Positions 25,046 to 34,005 of a stretch of 39,970 bases of DNA are shown piece by piece. A model generated the notes under the pieces. It was not told where the DNA came from and searched no databases. It worked only from the letters and a program-made list of their open reading frames with translations. Every line of letters begins with the position of its first letter. Position 1 is the stretch's first letter. The DNA comes from Verrucomicrobiia bacterium (GTDB taxonomy: Bacteria; Verrucomicrobiota; Verrucomicrobiia; Limisphaerales; UBA11358). Made by a program: the position numbers and the translations under genes. The stretch lies in contig JANWKE010000057.1 in assembly GCA_025451535.1 (NCBI GenBank), positions 1 to 39,970 on the forward strand, read 5' to 3'.

Positions 25046-26806
25046 TTACGCGCGCACTTCCACAATCTGGCCTTTGAAAATTTCCAACGCCCTTTGAATC
25101 AATGGATCGTTTTTGAAATCGTTTTTATTAAAGGAAACAACCGCGGTTTTTTCTTTCGCGGTGGCCGTGGCGGAAACCACAGGCCGTGCCGGGGCAACGG
25201 GAACGGCCGGTGCGGCAGTGGCTGGTGGGGCCGTCGGCGCGGTGGAGGCTTCCACCCTGACGAATTTGATTTGGGTGTTGGGACGGCCAAGTTCCGCCAG
25301 TTTTGTCTGGAGCAACGCGTGATTGCGCGCGTTGTCCACAAGACCGAGATGGTCTTCAAATTCCGGATCGAAACCGATGGTCAGAATATTCTTCTCGAAC
25401 GAGACGGGATTGGCATCCACGAGATAACTGCGGGTGAACGGGCTGACGCGGCCAACCGCCTCAATCAACCCGGCCCAAAGCCCGGCCAGATCCGCGGAGA
25501 CCGGCGCTGCCTGCGCAGGCACCGGTGGAGCGCCGACCACCGCGTCGGCAACCCGCTGAATCGATTTTGTTCCTTGTGTTTCGGGCCGGGCCGTTGCCCG
25601 GCGCTCCGCAGAAGGAGCCGGCGGCGGGACGCCGCCTGAACTCGCAGGCTGGAAGCCTGCGCTACCCTGGCCGCGCAATTGATTGAGTTGCTTCAGAACG
25701 GAATCGAGGCTGACGGCATTGCGGGCTTCAATGGTCTTGAGTAAGGCGACTTCCAGCAGAATTTTCCTGGAGGCGGCATCGCGCAGCCGCAACTCGAAAT
25801 CCGTGAGCACCTCCAGCATACGCGTGAGCGATTCCGTATTGGCGAGTGCCGATTGTTCCTTCAAGGTCGCTGCTTCGACCTGGGAAACCTCGAGCAATTT
25901 CAAGTCGCCACGCGAAACTTGAAAAATGAGCAGGTTCCGAAAATGGCTCAACAAGTCGGCCAACAACCGGCCAAGGTCTTTGCCGTTTTGCGCGAGTTCG
26001 TTCAACAGACCGAGCGCGGTTTGGATTTCGCCGGCCAGCACGGCCTGGCTGAGACCGAGAACCTGGCTCTGCGCCGCCAGGCCGAACATCGTGAGTACGT
26101 CGGCTTCCTCGATTTTATCGCCGCAAAAACTGATGAGTTGGTCGAGCGTGGATTCGGCGTCACGCATCCCGCCATCAGCGCCGCGGGCGATCGCGTACAG
26201 TGCGGGTTCGTCAATCTTCACCTTTTCCAATTTGGCGATATGGGTCAGGTGCTTGACAATGAGCGCGGCGGGAATGCGGCGCAAATCGAACCGTTGGCAG
26301 CGCGACAGGATCGTCGGCAAGACCTTTTCCGGGTCGGTCGTCGCGAACATGAATTTGACGTGCGCCGGCGGCTCTTCGAGCGTCTTGAGCAGCGCGTTGA
26401 AGGCCGCCGTCGAGAGCATGTGGACTTCGTCAATGATGTAGATTTTGAATTTCGAATTGGCGGGGGCGTATTTGCAGGTTTCGCGCAGTTCGCGCACCTG
26501 CTCGACGCCGTTATTGCTCGCGCCGTCAATTTCCAGCACGTCGAGCGACCGGCCTTCGGTGATTTCGATGCAGCGCGGGTCCTGGTCGCTGAAATCGATT
26601 TTCGGGCCGCCCTCGCAGTTCAGGCATTTGGCGAAGATGCGGGCGATGGTGGTCTTGCCGGTGCCGCGGGGGCCGCAAAACAGGTAGGCGTGCGCGATGC
26701 GCTTTTGTTCGATGGCGTTGGTGAGCGTCCGGGTGACGTGTTCCTGGCCGACGACGTCGTTGAAACGCTGTGGGCGGTACTTGCGGGCTATGACCTGATA
26801 TGCCAT
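25046..26806 (-). CDS. dnaX: DNA polymerase III subunits gamma/tau
   Basis: The clamp-loader ATPase that opens and loads the beta clamp. The N-terminus is 'MAYQVIARKYRPQRFNDVVG'. Walker A is 'FCGPRGTGKTTIARIFAKC' (about residues 44-62), a zinc-binding segment 'KCLNCEGGP...RC' follows, Walker B 'IYIIDEVHML', sensor 'MFATTDPEKVLPTILSRCQR' and arginine finger region are in place. Domain III ends near residue 370. Residues ~382-407 ('GSAGFQPASSGGVPPPAPSA') are encoded by an inserted hairpin repeat. The C-terminal tau-like region starts near 430 and is short; 586 residues overall. No convincing A-AAA-AAG frameshift site for a gamma form was seen. Confidence 0.97.
   Translation of the reverse strand: MAYQVIARKYRPQRFNDVVGQEHVTRTLTNAIEQKRIAHAYLFCGPRGTGKTTIARIFAKCLNCEGGPKIDFSDQDPRCIEITEGRSLDVLEIDGASNNGVEQVRELRETCKYAPANSKFKIYIIDEVHMLSTAAFNALLKTLEEPPAHVKFMFATTDPEKVLPTILSRCQRFDLRRIPAALIVKHLTHIAKLEKVKIDEPALYAIARGADGGMRDAESTLDQLISFCGDKIEEADVLTMFGLAAQSQVLGLSQAVLAGEIQTALGLLNELAQNGKDLGRLLADLLSHFRNLLIFQVSRGDLKLLEVSQVEAATLKEQSALANTESLTRMLEVLTDFELRLRDAASRKILLEVALLKTIEARNAVSLDSVLKQLNQLRGQGSAGFQPASSGGVPPPAPSAERRATARPETQGTKSIQRVADAVVGAPPVPAQAAPVSADLAGLWAGLIEAVGRVSPFTRSYLVDANPVSFEKNILTIGFDPEFEDHLGLVDNARNHALLQTKLAELGRPNTQIKFVRVEASTAPTAPPATAAPAVPVAPARPVVSATATAKEKTAVVSFNKNDFKNDPLIQRALEIFKGQIVEVRA
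25585..25660. repeat. Three-hairpin repeat inside dnaX
   Basis: Three perfect hairpins in 76 bp: GCCGGGC-cgtt-GCCCGGC (25585-25602), GGCGGC-gggac-GCCGCC (25620-25636) and GCAGGCT-gga-AGCCTGC (25644-25660). This is the style of the intergenic repeats, but here it lies in frame in the linker between the ATPase core and the C-terminal domain of DnaX. Confidence 0.75.
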
Positions 26807-26819
26807 GGCGGAAAAATTT

Positions 26820-26904
26820 ATGATTTACGATTTATGATTGATGATTGTGTGCCAGATGGTGGCCCCTTTTCAAATCGTAAATCGTAAATCAAAAATCGTA
26901 AATT
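26820..26904. repeat. AAATCGTAAATC-type inverted and direct repeats
   Basis: Left block (26820-26846) is built of GATTTACGATTTATGATT-like words; right block (26872-26904) of AAATCGTAAATCGTAAATC and a further AAATCGTAAATT. The two are inverted relative to each other. They lie between dnaX and the SRP RNA gene. Related words occur at 7370-7386 and 31413-31445. Confidence 0.65.
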
Positions 26905-26907
26905 CGA

Positions 26908-27004
26908 ATGCCAGGGTGACCACGGCAGATGTCGAGCAGACTACCGTTGCTGCCTTCCGGCCCTGGCGGGGTTCGTAAGTCCACATTCCATGGGCCCTGG
27001 CACA
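26908..27004 (-). ncRNA. ffs: Small SRP RNA (4.5S type)
   Basis: Read on the minus strand, the RNA contains the conserved core 'CAGGGCCGGAAGGCAGCA' with the GGAA tetraloop and the following 'ACGGUAG' asymmetric loop, the site where Ffh binds. The ends TGCCAGGG (27002-26995) and CCCTGGCA (26916-26909) pair over eight bases to close the long hairpin. Length (~97 nt), fold and position just upstream of dnaX match bacterial small SRP RNA. It targets membrane and secreted proteins together with Ffh. Exact ends are estimated. Confidence 0.92.
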
Positions 27005-27111
27005 GAGAATCTGCCGCACAACCCGGCCGGCTTCAACTCTGAACTGGAGATTTGTGGCCTTTGGTTTTTTGGTTGAAATGAATCTCCCGTGAGCGCACAA
27101 ATCACCAGCGC

Positions 27112-28224
27112 ATGAACGAAGCGAGCCAAAATTTCAAGGCGTTCATGGTCCAACCCGATGTCAGCTGTGAAGCGGTTGCCGGGAGACTTGCGGCGGACCG
27201 GCGGCGGTTGCTCTTTCAAGGGGAGGGGTTTAACTGCGAAATTCCCCTGGAACAACTCGAAGTCAGACTGGGGCGGGGCAGCGACACGCGGGTCTATTTT
27301 TGGGACCGGCGGCATTCCGGCGTGACTGTTTTTACCGAGGACGATTCCGTTCTGGAATGCGCGTCGCTGGTGCAATCCGGCCACGTGCGGAGTCAATTGG
27401 AGGCGATTCTGACCCGCCGAGAGCTGGGGCGGCGGCTGCGCATTACGCTTTATTGTTTTGCGGCCTGTGCGTTGATCGCGTGCCTGGTCTCACTGTCCAT
27501 GGGCATCATGGTCCGTTCGCTGGCGGCCGATGTCCCGCCCCAATGGGAAAAGACATTCGGCGACGAACAAATCCAGGAGCTGCGGGGGAGTCTGAAGTTT
27601 GTAGACGATTCAAATGAGGTGTCGCGGCTGACCGCGCTGGCGGCGCCGTTGACACAGGCGGTACCGGCAGGCAAAACGCAATTCAAATTCCACGTCGTGG
27701 AAAGCGAGTACCCGAACGCGTTTGCGTTGCCGGGCGGGCACATTGTTATTACCACGGCCCTGCTGCGACTGGCGGACCGGCCCGAAGAACTGCTGGGAGT
27801 CATCGCCCATGAAATGGCGCATATTACGCAGCATCATCACGCCCGCAAAATCATCTCCGCGGCCGGGCCGCTGGTGGTTTTCGGGATATTTCTTCACAGC
27901 CGCGACCAGACGCTGGACGTGTTAAGCAGCGGTTCGGGATTGCTGGTGACCCAGGGTTTTTCGCAGGGATACGAATTGGAGGCGGACGATTTTGGCTGGA
28001 AATATCTGGTGGCGGCGAACATTGATCCGCGTGGCATGATTGAGATGTTTAAAAAGCTGAAGGCATTTGATGCCCAATCCAAAACGAACAACCTGCTGCC
28101 GCGCGCGTTCAGCAGCCATCCGGCTTTGGACAAACGCATTGCCCGGCTGGAACGGCGCTGGCAAAGGCTTCCGAACCATTCGGGCTTTCGGCCATTGGCG
28201 CCGCTGGATTGGAAGGAACCCTGA
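27112..28224 (+). CDS. M48-family metallopeptidase
   Basis: A 370-residue membrane-bound zinc protease. The N-terminal ~120 residues form a soluble domain ('GEGFNCEIPLEQLEVRLGRG', 'GVTVFTEDDSVLECASLV'). A membrane helix follows ('ITLYCFAACALIACLVSLS', about 122-145). The peptidase domain has HExxH in 'VIAHEMAHITQHHHARKI' and the third ligand Glu in 'GYELEADDFGWKYL'. 'NAFALPGGHIVITTALLRL' is the conserved edge strand of M48C (BepA/Oma1-like) enzymes. Such enzymes take part in envelope protein quality control. The unusual soluble N-terminal domain precedes the helix, as in YcgN/Oma1-like proteins of related phyla, and probably faces the cytoplasm. Confidence 0.9.
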   Translation: MNEASQNFKAFMVQPDVSCEAVAGRLAADRRRLLFQGEGFNCEIPLEQLEVRLGRGSDTRVYFWDRRHSGVTVFTEDDSVLECASLVQSGHVRSQLEAILTRRELGRRLRITLYCFAACALIACLVSLSMGIMVRSLAADVPPQWEKTFGDEQIQELRGSLKFVDDSNEVSRLTALAAPLTQAVPAGKTQFKFHVVESEYPNAFALPGGHIVITTALLRLADRPEELLGVIAHEMAHITQHHHARKIISAAGPLVVFGIFLHSRDQTLDVLSSGSGLLVTQGFSQGYELEADDFGWKYLVAANIDPRGMIEMFKKLKAFDAQSKTNNLLPRAFSSHPALDKRIARLERRWQRLPNHSGFRPLAPLDWKEP

Positions 28225-28245
28225 TCGATCTGGCCGCCGGGCGAA

Positions 28246-29568
<1,323 letters not shown>

Positions 29569-29796
29569 TGTTCAGGGAAAACACGCGCCTTTTACGTCGT
29601 CTCACCGTGTTTGTCACGTCTTTTTTTGCCGGTTTGTCATGCCCGGATATTGAAGTTGAACTGAAGGTCGTAAATCGTCCTCGCGAGACAAAACCTTCCG
29701 CGCATTGAATTAATTGATGTCCGGGAAATTTTTTTTAATTTCCAAAAACACCGGGCTTGCAGTAGAATCGCCAAAACGTCAGACGCGACTGCCCCC
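29569..29796. other. 228-bp divergent spacer between the FHA fusion and plsY
   Basis: AT-rich. It holds one small inverted repeat GGAAATT-tttttt-AATTTCC (29724-29743) and a TAGAAT at 29763-29768 that could be a -10 element for plsY, but no good -35 box lies at the right distance. Nothing else is recognised. Confidence 0.35.
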
Positions 29797-30444
29797 ATGG
29801 ACTGGATCCAACAACTGCAGTCCGCAAACTGGCACCAGGTGACCGGCTGCGCGCTGGAAGCCTATGTGCTGGGATGCTTCGCCACCGGTTACTACCTCGT
29901 TCGCGCCCGCACCGGCAAAGACCTCCGGATGATTGGTAGCGGCAGCCTCGGTGCCCGCAATGCCGGACGCGTTCTGGGCAAAGCCGGGTTTGCCATTACG
30001 CTGTTGGGAGATTTCGCCAAGGGCGCACTGGCGGTCTGGATTGCGCGCGAATGGACCGGGGACAATCGTTTCGCGTTGCTTGCCCTGCTGGCAGTCGTCC
30101 TCGGCCACCTCTGGCCCGCGCAGCTGCGTTTTCACGGCGGCAAAGGCGTGGCCACCTCTCTCGGTGCGTTGCTGATTTTTGATTATCACGTCGCTTTGAT
30201 GTTTCCCGTGCTGTTCCTGCCCGGGTTTGCGCTGATGCGAAAATCCCTATTGCCGGCGATGTTTGCCTTTGCCTGTTTCCCGATGATCGCCTGGTTTCTG
30301 GACCGGGGCAATTTCACAGTGGCCATGTTGACGATTTTGACGGTAATGATTTTGATTGCGCACCGGAAAAATTTGACCGATGAATTTGCCGTACTGGCCG
30401 CGCGCCGCACTGCGGCCACCAAACCGGAACAGCCAAAATTATGA
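29797..30444 (+). CDS. plsY: Glycerol-3-phosphate acyltransferase PlsY
   Basis: Inner-membrane enzyme that transfers an acyl group from acyl-phosphate to glycerol-3-phosphate, the first step of phospholipid synthesis. The family motifs are present: 'IGSGSLGARNAGRVLGK' (S-x-x-x-x-R-N), 'TLLGDFAKGALAVW', 'GHLWPAQLRFHGGKGVATSL' (the GGKG motif) and hydrophobic helices between them. The 215 residues fit (usual 190-220). Two changes from consensus are seen: SGSLGARN for the usual SGNIGATN. Its stop overlaps the start of the next gene by ATGA, implying coupled expression with the GNAT-aminotransferase fusion. Confidence 0.92.
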   Translation: MDWIQQLQSANWHQVTGCALEAYVLGCFATGYYLVRARTGKDLRMIGSGSLGARNAGRVLGKAGFAITLLGDFAKGALAVWIAREWTGDNRFALLALLAVVLGHLWPAQLRFHGGKGVATSLGALLIFDYHVALMFPVLFLPGFALMRKSLLPAMFAFACFPMIAWFLDRGNFTVAMLTILTVMILIAHRKNLTDEFAVLAARRTAATKPEQPKL

Positions 30445-32168
30445 GCGCACAGGAACCGTTGGTCTTTAAATCTGCGAACGAGGATTGGGAATTCGAGCAG
30501 ATTCACCGGCTTAATTTTAAGACCTTTGTCGAGGAAATCCCCCAACACCATCCGTCGGCCACCCGCCGGCTGGTGGACAAATTCCACGCCGAAAACACGT
30601 ATTTGATTTGTCTGCAAAACCAAAAGCTCGTCGGCATGCTCGCCGTGCGCGGCAACCGTCCCTTCTCGCTCGACCAGAAACTGCCCGACCTCGACGTCCA
30701 TCTGCCCCGGGGACGGACCATCTGCGAGATCCGGTTGCTGGCCCTCGAGAAAAAATTCCGCGGTGCGCGCGGCGGCCAGATTCTGCAGGGCATTCTGGCG
30801 TTGCTCTGGCAACACGGCGTCGAGAAAGGCTACGACCTCGCCATCATTTCCGGCACCACCCGGCAGTTCCGGCTCTACCAGCACCTCGGTTTCGTGCCGT
30901 TCGGCCCGGTCGTTGGCAGCGGCGACGCGCAGTTTCAGCCAATGTATGTCACGCTCGAAACCTTCGAGGTCACGGCCCGTGAATTTCTGCGCTCGTCACC
31001 GGCCCGCTCGTTCCAGCCCAGCGCGGTGAATTTTCTGCCGGGGCCCGTGGCCATCCGCCGCGAAGTGCGCCGCGCGTTCGAGCAGGCGCCCGAATCGCAT
31101 CGCGGCGACAGCTTTAAAAAGGACTTCCAATCCGCCCGGCAAATCCTCTGCGACCTGGTCCGGGCCAAAAACGTCGGGGTGTTCATGGGTTCCGGCACGC
31201 TGGCCAACGACGTGGTGGCCGGGCAGTTGTCGTTGTTGGGCGGACGGGGTTTGATTCTGAGCAACGGCGAGTTTGGCGAGCGGCTCGTGGACCAGGCACG
31301 GCGGTTCAACCTGAAATTCGACGCATTGAAATTTGATTGGGGTCAGCCGCTGGATTTGGCCGCGGCGGAAAAAAAGCTTTGCGGAATCGGGAGCGGGCCC
31401 TCTCATTCTAAAAAATCGGAAATCGGAAATCGGAAATCGGAAATTGACTGGCTTTGGTGCACGCATTGCGAGACGTCCACCGGTCTGCTGGCCGATTTGG
31501 CCGCGCTGAAGGAACTCTGCGCGCGGCACGGGACCAAACTCTGCCTCGATTGCATCAGCACCATCGGCACGATGCATGTGGATTTGACCGGCGTTTACAT
31601 GGCATCCGGTTCCAGCGGCAAGGGGCTGCGCGCTTATCCCGGACTCTCGATGGTATTTTACCATCACGATGTGCCGGCCGCGCCGGACAAACTGCCACGT
31701 TACCTTGACCTCGGCTTCAGCGCGTTGCACGAAGGCACGCCCTTTACGTTTTCCTCGAACCTGCTGCATGCGTTGCACGCCGCGGTGAAGCGCGTGAACT
31801 GGTCTCGGCGCTTTGCCGAAACCGCCGAATGGTCGGCGTGGCTGCGCGAACGGTTGATGGAAACGGGCTTCAATCTGATTGGTAACGGCGCGTTGTTGTC
31901 GCCGGCGGTCATCACCATTGCGCTGCCGCCGGAGATGAATTCGACGAAAACCGGCGAAGCAATGCAGGAAGCCGGTTATCTCCTCAGTTGCAACAGCGAA
32001 TATCTGCGCCGGAAAAACTGGATCCAGGTCTGCTTCATGGGCGAATGCACACGTGAAAAAGTCGTGGCGCTCGGCAACGCATTCAATCGCGTTGGTTTCC
32101 AACGCCGCAACGTTCCGTCTGCCACGGTGGTGACGGTGGAGAAATCCAATCGCAGTTTTGCGGTTTGA
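30441..32168 (+). CDS. GNAT acyltransferase - class V aminotransferase fusion
   Basis: A 575-residue two-domain protein. Residues ~1-185 form a GNAT-type N-acyltransferase ('IHRLNFKTFVEEIPQHHP', 'CEIRLLALEKKFRGARGGQI' as the CoA-binding loop, 'GTTRQFRLYQHLGFVPFGP'), loosely like autoinducer-synthase-related acyltransferases. Residues ~195-560 form a PLP-dependent class V aminotransferase of the alanine-glyoxylate/phosphonopyruvate type ('VNFLPGPVAIRREVRRAFEQ', 'VGVFMGSGTLANDVVAGQL', 'CLDCISTIGT', and the PLP Lys in 'ASGSSGKGLRAYPGLS'). Residues ~324-335 are encoded by an inserted heptamer repeat. It overlaps plsY by ATGA. The substrate is unknown; coupling to plsY hints at acylated amino-lipid chemistry. 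Confidence 0.85.
   Translation: MSAQEPLVFKSANEDWEFEQIHRLNFKTFVEEIPQHHPSATRRLVDKFHAENTYLICLQNQKLVGMLAVRGNRPFSLDQKLPDLDVHLPRGRTICEIRLLALEKKFRGARGGQILQGILALLWQHGVEKGYDLAIISGTTRQFRLYQHLGFVPFGPVVGSGDAQFQPMYVTLETFEVTAREFLRSSPARSFQPSAVNFLPGPVAIRREVRRAFEQAPESHRGDSFKKDFQSARQILCDLVRAKNVGVFMGSGTLANDVVAGQLSLLGGRGLILSNGEFGERLVDQARRFNLKFDALKFDWGQPLDLAAAEKKLCGIGSGPSHSKKSEIGNRKSEIDWLWCTHCETSTGLLADLAALKELCARHGTKLCLDCISTIGTMHVDLTGVYMASGSSGKGLRAYPGLSMVFYHHDVPAAPDKLPRYLDLGFSALHEGTPFTFSSNLLHALHAAVKRVNWSRRFAETAEWSAWLRERLMETGFNLIGNGALLSPAVITIALPPEMNSTKTGEAMQEAGYLLSCNSEYLRRKNWIQVCFMGECTREKVVALGNAFNRVGFQRRNVPSATVVTVEKSNRSFAV
31413..31445. repeat. AAATCGG heptamer array inside a coding region
   Basis: Four perfect copies of AAATCGG (31413-31440) and a partial fifth. 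They are translated as K-S-E-I-G-N-R-K-S-E-I within the aminotransferase domain without breaking the frame. Confidence 0.8.
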
Positions 32169-32186
32169 TAATGGGTTAGGCACACG

Positions 32187-32723
32187 TTGAAGAAGATCAT
32201 CATTCGGGTTGTGCTGCTCTTGGTTGTGGTATGCGGAATTTTTGTTGTCTGTTCTGTTTTGTCGGTGCTTGTTCCCCGTCATGGGACAGTAGCCAGCGTT
32301 TCTGATTTACAGAGGGTCTTTAACAAAGCAGGGCCAGAAATCGCTGTCACCTTCACCAATTCCCTCATCCAAAAGTTTCCCTTCGTAGGGAAAGTGAATT
32401 GGGAGCTTGGCTTTTTTAAAATGTCGTATGTGACTCTGTCCGGAAAAGTTGACACGAATGCGTTTCACCAGTTCATAAGCGAACATCCATCCACCCTGTT
32501 CGTATGGTCTGGAGTCGACAAGAACGGGAAAAATTGGGGCTCGGCAGAAAATTGGCCCAGTGGCAAGGGAGAAACTGCGATTACCTGGCACAGTGTGTCA
32601 TTTAAAGCCGACCCGGCCGGTGGAGGGTATGCGGCGGTTATACAAGGCGAGGTGCAGTTTCCCTCGTGCATGGGAACAGTTATGTCGTGGTCCCCAGACT
32701 GGATTCCTGTCGATAAGAAATGA
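32187..32723 (+). CDS. Hypothetical membrane-anchored protein
   Basis: A 178-residue protein from a TTG at 32187, which begins 'MKKIIIRVVLLLVVVCGIFV', a signal anchor. TAGG lies 9 bases upstream of the TTG. The outer part, 'LQRVFNKAGPEIAVTFTNSL' and 'KVNWELGFFKMSYVTLSGKV', continues into 'HPSTLFVWSGVDKNGKNWGS', 'AITWHSVSFKADPAGGGYAA' and 'WSPDWIPVDKK'. It resembles no family I know. It starts 18 bp after the aminotransferase fusion, so may be in the same transcript. Confidence 0.6.
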   Translation: MKKIIIRVVLLLVVVCGIFVVCSVLSVLVPRHGTVASVSDLQRVFNKAGPEIAVTFTNSLIQKFPFVGKVNWELGFFKMSYVTLSGKVDTNAFHQFISEHPSTLFVWSGVDKNGKNWGSAENWPSGKGETAITWHSVSFKADPAGGGYAAVIQGEVQFPSCMGTVMSWSPDWIPVDKK

Positions 32724-32777
32724 GGCCCTGTTTCGCTAAGCGTTGGAGCCCACTGCAGACTAAGATCCAAAAAAGCT

Positions 32778-33272
32778 ATGACAGATCATAAGACGGAAGA
32801 CACGCTGGTCATCATCAAACCGGACACGTTCTGGCGAAAGCTGAACGGTCAGGTCGAGGCCCGGGTGAGGGCGTTGGGATTAATCGTGGTGGCAGAATGC
32901 ACGCTCGCCGGGAATGAAAACCTGCCGGAAGAAAAATGGAAGGAATTTTATTTTCCGGCCATTGGCGACCGGCCACCGTGTCTGGAGGGGACTTCCAAGT
33001 ACATGGCCTATGGCCCGGTAAAGGTCATCCATTTCAGGGGAGCCGGCGCCATCCAGAAAGTCCGCAAGGCCGTAGGCGCAACGATGCCGTGGAAGGCGGA
33101 ACCGAGCACCATTCGCGGTGATTTCTGGCCGGGCGCCATGGAGGCAAATGCTCCGTACCGTTCGAAATTCCAGCAGCCGGGTGATGACCAATTTTTGTTT
33201 AATATGATTCATGCTTCGGACTCGGGAAAAAGTTTTGCCCGGGAAATCCGCTTTTTCACCAAACTGAAGTAG
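32778..33272 (+). CDS. ndk: Nucleoside diphosphate kinase-like protein
   Basis: Transfers phosphate between nucleoside tri- and diphosphates through a phospho-histidine. The N-terminal 'DTLVIIKPDTF' and 'GPVKVIHFRGAGAIQKVRKA' and 'IRGDF' are family hallmarks. The catalytic His is in 'NMIHASDSGKSFAREI' (about residue 148). At 164 residues it is longer than standard Ndk (~140). A ~20-residue insert ('WPGAMEANAPYRSKFQQPGD') lies between IRGDF and the active-site loop, and the Kpn-loop-like region 'FPAIGDRPPCLEGTSKYMAY' also differs. It is a divergent Ndk that probably keeps activity. Its TAG stop lies in the flanking repeat. Confidence 0.85.
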   Translation: MTDHKTEDTLVIIKPDTFWRKLNGQVEARVRALGLIVVAECTLAGNENLPEEKWKEFYFPAIGDRPPCLEGTSKYMAYGPVKVIHFRGAGAIQKVRKAVGATMPWKAEPSTIRGDFWPGAMEANAPYRSKFQQPGDDQFLFNMIHASDSGKSFAREIRFFTKLK

Positions 33273-33337
33273 CGGCTTTCGAGAGAAAGCCGCACTCTTA
33301 ATTGTAGAACTGCGGCGCTCTGCCGAGACGCCGCTAC
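33270..33337 (-). repeat. Two-hairpin dispersed repeat, copy 2
   Basis: In reverse orientation it reads GTAGCGGCGTCTCGGCAGAG-CGCCGC, spacer, then GCGGCTTTC...GAAAGCCGC, in the same order as 10357-10428. The two agree over nearly the full length of both hairpins; the spacer differs. The left end overlaps the TAG stop of the ndk-like gene. It fills most of the spacer to the rhodanese gene and may terminate transcription. Confidence 0.8.
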
Positions 33338-33353
33338 GGTGATAGCGGTTTCA

Positions 33354-33725
33354 TTAGCCACTCTTCATCGGCCAGCCGGATTGGGCCATTGCCTTGTAAC
33401 CGCCGGCGAGCGAATGGACATTATGATAACCCATCTTTTGCGCCGCATCGCAGGTGAGCGCCGACCGGAATCCGCCGCCACAGTACATGATGATTTCTTT
33501 GGCCGGGTCGGGATACAGCTTCTCCAAATCACGTTCCAGGATGCCTTTGCCAAGATGCACGGCTTCGACGGCGTGTTCCTTCTGCCATTCGCGGTCTTCC
33601 CGCACGTCCATTAAGACTGCCTGGGGATTCTGTTTCAGCCGTTCGCGCGCCTGTTCGATGGTGATTTCGCGGACGCGCGTTTTGGCATCGTTCACCAGTT
33701 TAAGAAAGCCAGGCGCATGATCCAT
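33354..33725 (-). CDS. Rhodanese-like domain protein
   Basis: A 123-residue single-domain rhodanese. After 'REITIEQARERLKQNPQAVL' comes 'MDVREDREWQKEHAVEAVHL' (the conserved DVRE) and the active-site loop 'IIMYCGGGFRSALTCDAAQK', with the catalytic Cys in YCGGGFRS. 'MGYHNVHSLAGGYKAM' is the standard end. The six-residue loop size is typical of sulfurtransferases. The role is not known from context. It converges on the ndk-like gene across the two-hairpin repeat. Confidence 0.92.
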   Translation of the reverse strand: MDHAPGFLKLVNDAKTRVREITIEQARERLKQNPQAVLMDVREDREWQKEHAVEAVHLGKGILERDLEKLYPDPAKEIIMYCGGGFRSALTCDAAQKMGYHNVHSLAGGYKAMAQSGWPMKSG

Positions 33726-33918
33726 GCGTGAAAATTAAACCCGGTGCCGTGACGGTCAAACCAATTTCCTGCAGGATAATTCAAACCAGGCGGATGCGAT
33801 TCGGAACCTCAAGAGAGCGGAAGTGTTTCGCAAGAAGGCGAAGTGGACAAAAAACTGTCTGGTCTATTGTCTGATACAATTGAGCAAGGGGAACCAGGAC
33901 TCGGGAAAAACGTCGAAA
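33726..33918. other. Gene-free stretch upstream of the PEP-CTERM gene
   Basis: No gene, tRNA or strong hairpin was recognised here. A 71-codon minus-strand frame overlaps it but has no recognisable domain. It continues into the direct repeats at 33920-33970. Confidence 0.4.
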
Positions 33919-33919
33919 A

Positions 33920-33970
33920 CGTGATAAAACCATTGACACTGCCACAACGCCGTGATAAAACCATTGACAC
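33920..33970 (+). promoter_or_regulatory. Tandem 20-bp elements, 31 bp apart, containing TTGACA
   Basis: CGTGATAAAACCATTGACAC occurs at 33920-33939 and, again intact, at 33951-33970. The centre-to-centre distance of 31 bp is three helical turns. Each copy ends in a consensus -35 box (TTGACA). The first could pair with the TAAAAC or GATAAA of the second copy as a weak -10. A third, imperfect copy lies before the GH16 gene at 34804. Possible operator and promoter for the PEP-CTERM gene. Confidence 0.55.
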
Positions 33971-34005
33971 AACTCCAAAAAACTCCAACCAATCAACGCC
34001 TCATC

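Noticed and set aside
25100-25180. Programmed frameshift in dnaX
   Set aside because: An A-rich run in the C-terminal coding part does not form A-AAA-AAG in the right register and lies too near the end to give a useful gamma form.
25853-26887. 344-codon open frame on the plus strand
   Set aside because: Antisense to dnaX; Arg/Phe/Glu-rich shadow composition and no recognisable domain.
27001-27111. tRNA-like 'GGTTCG' words near the SRP RNA
   Set aside because: No cloverleaf can be drawn; the GGGTTCGTAAG words belong to the SRP RNA.
30996-32282. 428-codon minus-strand frame
   Set aside because: Antisense to the GNAT-aminotransferase fusion; His/Arg/Gln-rich shadow.
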